Both the position numbers and the translations under genes were made by a program. DNA of 10,000 bases from Thermodesulfovibrionales bacterium (GTDB lineage Bacteria > Nitrospirota > Thermodesulfovibrionia > Thermodesulfovibrionales > UBA1546), in NCBI GenBank assembly GCA_030018605.1, contig JASEHP010000047.1, positions 1 to 10,000 on the forward strand. The letters run 5' to 3'. This document shows positions 6,408 to 10,000 of this stretch, one piece after another. The notes under the pieces were generated by a model, which ran no database searches, was not told the DNA's origin, and was given only the letters and a program-made list of their open reading frames with translations. Every line of letters begins with the position of its first letter. Position 1 is the first letter of the stretch.

Positions 6408-6974
6408 TTAATTCTTTTTCTCATATTTTTCCATAACATAGAACATAGCGATTGCAAAAATAATCAAAAAAATAATCACAAACCAGTGATTCATATTTAA
6501 TATTTTAGGCAGAGTTGCGCCTTCCATTGCTGATGACCTGTAGAAATTCTCAACATATGGATAGAGAACTGCAAATACAAACGAGCCTGCTCCAATTCCT
6601 ACCATGGTAACAAGGGCGTCAAGCCTTCCGGATGCAAAACCCGCTACAGCCGTTCCCGGGCAGTATCCACTTAGAACAAACCCCACGCCAAACAATGCGC
6701 CCCCTGCTATCTGAGGCCAGAAGAAAGTTGGGACAATCCAGATTCTGTTCATATCCAGAAGTTTCAAATCTGACATAAGATATAATCCGGCGCCGGCAAC
6801 AACAATCGCGCTGAACATAACCTTTGGGACAGTGAAATCTGTCAAATAAAAAACACCTGTCAGCTTATGAGGGTTTCCTAAACCTCCTCTCTCAAGAAAT
6901 AGCCCGAAAAAAAACCCTAATACTACTGCAATAAAAAGACTGACATTCTGGCTGAACACGAATGGAGCTGTCAT
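6408..6974 (-). CDS. YeeE/YedE-type membrane transporter, C-terminal half
   Basis: The 188-residue integral membrane protein is of the YeeE/YedE (sulfur or thiosulfate transport) group and also resembles DUF6691 half-proteins. About five hydrophobic segments can be seen (9-28, 50-66, 86-104, 120-140, 163-180). The key motif is FGVGFVLSGYCPGTAVAGF (95-113) with Cys105. Conserved cysteines in this group are thought to pass thiosulfate or persulfide sulfur through the membrane. The start at 6974 is chosen because AGGAGG (6983-6988) lies eight bases before it; an ATG at 6980 is only two bases away. Its ATG overlaps the TGA of the upstream half-gene as ATGA, implying coupled translation and a heteromeric transporter. 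Substrate is inferred from family only. Confidence 0.85.
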   Translation of the reverse strand: MTAPFVFSQNVSLFIAVVLGFFFGLFLERGGLGNPHKLTGVFYLTDFTVPKVMFSAIVVAGAGLYLMSDLKLLDMNRIWIVPTFFWPQIAGGALFGVGFVLSGYCPGTAVAGFASGRLDALVTMVGIGAGSFVFAVLYPYVENFYRSSAMEGATLPKILNMNHWFVIIFLIIFAIAMFYVMEKYEKKN

Positions 6975-7480
6975 GACCATAACCTCCTGAAAAGAAATGC
7001 TGCAATATAGCCGCCCACAAACATTGCTATAACAAATATCCATCCTGATACTGCAAGTTGTGCTCCGCCTGAAAGCGCAACACCGCTTGTGCAGCCCCTT
7101 GCAAGCCTGCTTGCAAAACCTATCAAGATGCCTCCTGTAAATGCTGTAAGCAGCCTTGTCCGGGTTTTCATGCTGTTGCCTTTATCGAATTTTAACTTAA
7201 AATTCCGGCTTAGCAGGGCGCCTGCCAGAGCGCCAAGGAAAAGACCCCCTACTTCAAAAAGGACCCAGTTCATTATTGGCGACTCTACATTCAGGTATTG
7301 AGAAAAATACTTGAGCGTTTTTGCGTATTCAGGGCTGATATCTTTTACTCCAACCCCTGCCAGCAGTGAAAATGCGCTTGATGCGCCGAGTCCCCATCCG
7401 GCGATATAAAAAGTCATAAGAAGAGTTATTCCAAGACCGATTCCCGCCGCATACGGTGACCAGAAATTACTTTTTACCAT
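6971..7480 (-). CDS. YeeE/YedE-type membrane transporter, N-terminal half
   Basis: The 169-residue inner-membrane protein pairs with the downstream half. Hydrophobic segments lie at about 12-34, 70-92, 110-125 and 143-165. The signature ASRLARGCTSGVALSGGA (123-140) carries Cys130, the counterpart of the SGYCPG cysteine in the partner. In full-length YeeE proteins both halves are one chain; here they are two genes overlapping by four bases. GGAGG at 7486-7490 precedes the ATG by five bases. A role in uptake of thiosulfate or another reduced sulfur compound is a family-based inference; sulfur-relay genes (tusA, dsrE) are not in the window. Confidence 0.85.
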   Translation of the reverse strand: MVKSNFWSPYAAGIGLGITLLMTFYIAGWGLGASSAFSLLAGVGVKDISPEYAKTLKYFSQYLNVESPIMNWVLFEVGGLFLGALAGALLSRNFKLKFDKGNSMKTRTRLLTAFTGGILIGFASRLARGCTSGVALSGGAQLAVSGWIFVIAMFVGGYIAAFLFRRLWS

Positions 7481-7537
7481 TAAAACCTCCGCTTCTATAT
7501 CTCAATAAATTCTTGCTGCCCAAGTAGTGATGAAAAA

Positions 7538-7558
7538 GGGAGGAATATGATTCCTCCC
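7538..7558 (-). terminator. Intrinsic terminator of the FadL-type porin gene
   Basis: On the minus strand GGGAGGAAT, a three-base loop and ATTCCTCCC form a perfect 9-bp stem followed directly by five T residues (7537-7533). It lies ten bases after the porin stop codon and 57 bases before the YeeE half-transporter start, so the two are probably separate transcripts. Confidence 0.9.
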
Positions 7559-7567
7559 GCAAAACAG

Positions 7568-8896
7568 CTAAAACTGCATGCCAAAGGCAATGCCTACAGA
7601 GTCCTGATGCATTGAGATTTTTTCGTTTCCTGCAGCAACGCCGAAGTCATTAAATAAACTGCGTCCCGTAACAGAGTTTGAAAATGCGTGCATATACGCG
7701 AGAGACAATTCCGAGCTTTTTCCTATTTTGTAGGTCAAGCCTGCCGTAAGATGGTCTTTCACTACTCCTGGTGCAGTAATACCAAATGTTACATCACGAG
7801 AGGTAATAGGGTTATCGGTATGGTTATATCCGGCGCGAAGGGCCAGTTTATCAGTCGCCTGATACTGCAACCCAAATTTCCACACGTTAACATCCTCCCA
7901 TCCATAACCGCGGTCGCCGTCACCGCCGAGAGTGTTTGCAATGGTTGCGCCGCGGTTGTTGCTCGGATTTGAAACTGCAGCAACGCTCGTATAATTGATG
8001 CGCTGGTAATCCACTGCAAGAATCAAAGGCTGTAATACTTTTATTGCAATGCCCACATTGTAATTTTCCGGAATGTCAAAATCTCCCTGATTGGCAAAGA
8101 GTCCCCTATACTTATGAAACGGGGTCATGAAAAGCTTTGTGGAATAAGCGGCACCTAATGTTATTGCATCGGTTATTTTTCCCATATAGCCAATACGCAC
8201 GCCATAACCTGTGGAATCATCGTAGCCCCTGTTGGTCAGATTGTCTTTATCTTCCGAGTACGCGGCAAATCCCTGTAAGCCCTCCGCCTTGAAGCGCTGA
8301 TAGGCCAGTAAAGGCGAAATGCCGAATGAATGGTTGGGATGAACCTTATAAGCTATTGTCGGCGCGAAAACAACTTGCATCAGGTCAACGCCCAAGTTGC
8401 TTGTGCCGCACAGAAGGTTGTAACTTGACGCGTGCGCCTGCCCGCCCATATCAAGGAATTGTTCGCAGGTTGCCTTACCGGCTGCGGATGATATCTGGCC
8501 GGTGGGGTAGTTTGTGTTCATGCCGCCATTTCCGTATATGGGTAGTCCTACGGAAAGATTTGGAGTTAACATTTTGTTAAAACCAATCTCAGGGATAAAA
8601 AAGTTAGTACCGTCACTGTCGGCAGAACCGTCTATGGCAGCAGAGCCAGTTCGTACTGAATCACGCTTGGGACTAAACCAGTCTATCCCGATATCAAAAC
8701 GATTCCCTACAAATGCCATGCCTGCAGGGTTGGATGCGGCTATCATTGCATCCTGAGCTACAGCGGTTGTTGCGCCGCCCATTCCCTTTGCCTTTATCCC
8801 GTAACCATGCGAAAAGTAGCCGTCTGTCGCCTGAGCAACACTGCCCATACATAGACTTAAAACTAAAACCAAACATAAACACAATATTCTCTTCAT
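7568..8896 (-). CDS. OmpP1/FadL-family outer-membrane transporter
   Basis: The 442-residue protein is a 14-stranded-type beta-barrel for hydrophobic substrates such as long-chain fatty acids or aromatic hydrocarbons. Residues 1-23 are a signal peptide ending VAQA. The mature N-terminus has the FadL hatch pattern GYGIKAKGMGGATTAVAQD (31-49) and the NPAGM motif (56-60). Alternating strands fill the rest (for example YGVRIGYMGKITDAITLGAAYS and LALRAGYNHT), and the chain ends in Phe (GMQF), as expected for outer-membrane insertion. Cys144 and Cys163 could form a disulfide in an extracellular loop. A purine-rich AAGGGGGA precedes the ATG. It lies 80 bases after the DUF302-like gene on the same strand and has its own terminator. 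The substrate cannot be told from sequence. Confidence 0.93.
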   Translation of the reverse strand: MKRILCLCLVLVLSLCMGSVAQATDGYFSHGYGIKAKGMGGATTAVAQDAMIAASNPAGMAFVGNRFDIGIDWFSPKRDSVRTGSAAIDGSADSDGTNFFIPEIGFNKMLTPNLSVGLPIYGNGGMNTNYPTGQISSAAGKATCEQFLDMGGQAHASSYNLLCGTSNLGVDLMQVVFAPTIAYKVHPNHSFGISPLLAYQRFKAEGLQGFAAYSEDKDNLTNRGYDDSTGYGVRIGYMGKITDAITLGAAYSTKLFMTPFHKYRGLFANQGDFDIPENYNVGIAIKVLQPLILAVDYQRINYTSVAAVSNPSNNRGATIANTLGGDGDRGYGWEDVNVWKFGLQYQATDKLALRAGYNHTDNPITSRDVTFGITAPGVVKDHLTAGLTYKIGKSSELSLAYMHAFSNSVTGRSLFNDFGVAAGNEKISMHQDSVGIAFGMQF

Positions 8897-8966
8897 CGTT
8901 TCCCCCTTATTTACTTTTTACAGCTAAAATTTGCCAAATGTCACTGCCTGAACATGTCTGTACTTC

Positions 8967-8976
8967 TCACCTCCTT
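8967..8976 (-). other. Orphan full-length Shine-Dalgarno sequence after the DUF302-like gene
   Basis: Immediately after the TAA stop at 8977-8979 the minus strand reads AAGGAGGTGA, a ten-base complement of the 16S rRNA 3' end. The only ATG nearby (8955) is 14 bases from the GGAGG core and opens a four-codon frame, MFRQ. The porin ATG is 70 bases further on. It may be the relic of a lost start, a short leader peptide, or chance. The rest of the 80-base spacer (8897-8966) shows nothing convincing. Confidence 0.3.
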
Positions 8977-9945
8977 TTATTTCAGATTTATTTTTACCAT
9001 CTCAATAATTTCTTTTTCTATCTGTCCGGGCATTCCCATATTCTTCATGAATGCCCATTTGCCGGCGTCTTCAAAATAAACCTTCATTCTGTACATTCCG
9101 TCTAATGTGACAACCTTTATTCTGTTATCATCTTTGTATACAATTACCTCTATTGGAAAAGCAGTGTTATGGTCTATGCCCGGGAATTTGTAAGAATCAG
9201 ACGCCCGTTTTTCACCAGCAATCCTGAATGCCCGACCCTCCATTTTTGCCTCTGTAAGCCCAAAAATCATTGCATTGTGTGCCGAAAGGTCATAGGTGTA
9301 GATTAATTTCCAGTTTTTCTCGTTTCCGAGTATTCCTTTTTTAACCTTTTCAGAAATGCTCTTAAATGCAGCATCAGCGTTATCCTGTGCCGCATATATC
9401 TCTACAATTTTATCCAAAAAGTCACCACCCCCCATCCCTCCAACACTTCCTTTGCTCCTGACCTCTCCAATCTGCTTTTTTACAACACTGCCGTGTACAG
9501 CTTTTGCTATGGCGTCAACAATGGAATTGATTGAAGAAAGAGAAAGGTCATTGAGTTTTGTCTCGTGAATTATGGTTCTGTTTAGGGATACAGGGTTGAC
9601 AACTGCCACATTTATTCCAGATTCATCCTCATAAATTCCTGCCCTAAGCGGTAGTGAGAATGCGGCTTTTACACCGGTTGACATGATAGCTTTAGCGTAA
9701 GCAGGTGAACTGAACACTATTACCCTTGAACGGAACTTGCATCCCTCCGGAACTCCTGTGTTATAGGCTGCAAGAACCTCCCATCCGGCGCTTTTTAATA
9801 CAGTTTCAACCTTACTGCTTACTTCATCAAAACTCCCCTTTGCCCTTTCAATAACCTTCACATATACACCGTATTCGCCTGCAAAGCTGACAGACACAAG
9901 CAAAAAAAGTGTCAGCACCATGAAGATAAAAATCTTACCCCTCAT
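8977..9945 (-). CDS. Secreted protein with two DUF302-like domains, function unknown
   Basis: The 322-residue protein has a signal peptide (1-22, ending SVSFA) and is probably periplasmic; no other membrane segment or lipobox is seen. The first domain (about 25-160) shows the DUF302-like order: a helix with KVETVLKSAGWEVLAAYN, a strand with RVIVFSSPAYAKAIM, then SLPLRAGIYEDESGINVAVVNP. A Gly-rich linker (165-174) leads to a second domain (175-322) with a similar shape, ending in FPIEVIVYKDDNRIKVVTLD. DUF302 proteins have no settled function and occur near sulfur-metabolism genes in several phyla. AGGAGG at 9950-9955 lies four bases before the ATG. It precedes the FadL-type porin by 80 bases with no terminator between, so they may share a transcript. 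Domain assignment is by pattern and moderately sure. Confidence 0.75.
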   Translation of the reverse strand: MRGKIFIFMVLTLFLLVSVSFAGEYGVYVKVIERAKGSFDEVSSKVETVLKSAGWEVLAAYNTGVPEGCKFRSRVIVFSSPAYAKAIMSTGVKAAFSLPLRAGIYEDESGINVAVVNPVSLNRTIIHETKLNDLSLSSINSIVDAIAKAVHGSVVKKQIGEVRSKGSVGGMGGGDFLDKIVEIYAAQDNADAAFKSISEKVKKGILGNEKNWKLIYTYDLSAHNAMIFGLTEAKMEGRAFRIAGEKRASDSYKFPGIDHNTAFPIEVIVYKDDNRIKVVTLDGMYRMKVYFEDAGKWAFMKNMGMPGQIEKEIIEMVKINLK

Positions 9946-9987
9946 GCTTCCTCCTACTAAGAATTTGTGTTATAAGATTTATATAAA

Positions 9988-10000
9988 CGGGTTTTACCCG
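9988..10000 (-). terminator. Possible terminator hairpin cut by the window edge
   Basis: CGGGT, loop TTT, ACCCG (9988-10000) forms a 5-bp stem that may extend past the window. On the minus strand a short T-rich tract (TTTATATAAA) follows. It could end a gene lying to the right, upstream of the DUF302-like gene. The AT-rich 9956-9987 probably contains that gene's promoter, but no clear hexamer pair was found. Confidence 0.3.

Noticed and set aside
6975..7043. Longer N-terminus of the second YeeE half-gene (start at 7043)
   Set aside because: The extension lies wholly within the upstream half-gene. The ATG at 6974 has an AGGAGG at eight bases and forms the usual ATGA overlap.
7494..7523. TTGGGC/TATAGA pair as promoter of the YeeE pair
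   Set aside because: Its transcription start would fall inside the ribosome-binding site of the gene at 7480.
8908..8937. TTGGCA/TAAATA pair as promoter of the FadL-type porin
   Set aside because: With an 18-base spacer the start would lie within the ribosome-binding site at 8901-8906, leaving no usable leader; hexamers are weak.
1..10000. CRISPR arrays, tRNA or rRNA genes, riboswitches, defence genes
   Set aside because: No regularly spaced repeats, cloverleaf sequences, conserved rRNA blocks or recognisable defence proteins were found on either strand.

Overview
The window looks like a piece of a Gram-negative bacterial chromosome, moderately AT-rich. The Gram-negative call rests on a FadL-type outer-membrane beta-barrel and a lytic transglycosylase. 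The mix of genes is what I would expect from an uncultured Nitrospirota (Thermodesulfovibrionia-like) or a deltaproteobacterial-type anaerobe: a CIRCE-controlled groESL, the MEP isoprenoid enzyme IspG, split YeeE/YedE sulfur transporters and secreted DUF302-like proteins. This assignment is an inference from gene content; there is no rRNA or lineage marker in the window.

Layout. Positions 1-417 are insertion-sequence debris on the minus strand: an IS3-type OrfA whose OrfB is missing, followed at the left edge by a sequence resembling the terminal repeat of an IS256-type element. Next to it (418-825, +) is what looks like the 5'-truncated C-terminal domain of an unknown protein. From 806 to 2960 is a self-contained heat-shock operon: promoter, perfect CIRCE operator, groES, groEL and a strong terminator. 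A 7-nt-periodic repeat lies in both the leader and the 3' untranslated region.

From 2968 to 6399 is a compact plus-strand operon: mltG (cell-wall glycan release), ispG (isoprenoid precursor synthesis), panC (pantothenate synthesis) and a small thioredoxin-fold protein with no cysteine. It ends at a hairpin shared with a convergent minus-strand block. mltG has no visible Shine-Dalgarno sequence and may be leaderless.

From 6408 to 10000 all genes are on the minus strand. Reading leftwards they are a secreted two-domain DUF302-like protein, an OmpP1/FadL porin with its own terminator, and a translationally coupled pair of YeeE/YedE half-transporters. Together they suggest envelope functions (outer-membrane uptake of a hydrophobic compound, inner-membrane uptake of a sulfur compound, and an exported partner), but the functional link is only inferred from proximity.

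No rRNA, tRNA, CRISPR array, phage or defence genes were seen. Gene-free stretches are all shorter than about 300 bases. The most unusual items are the nested IS remnants that decapitated a neighbouring gene, the possible leaderless mltG start, the heptad repeats bracketing groESL and the cysteine-free thioredoxin-like protein.
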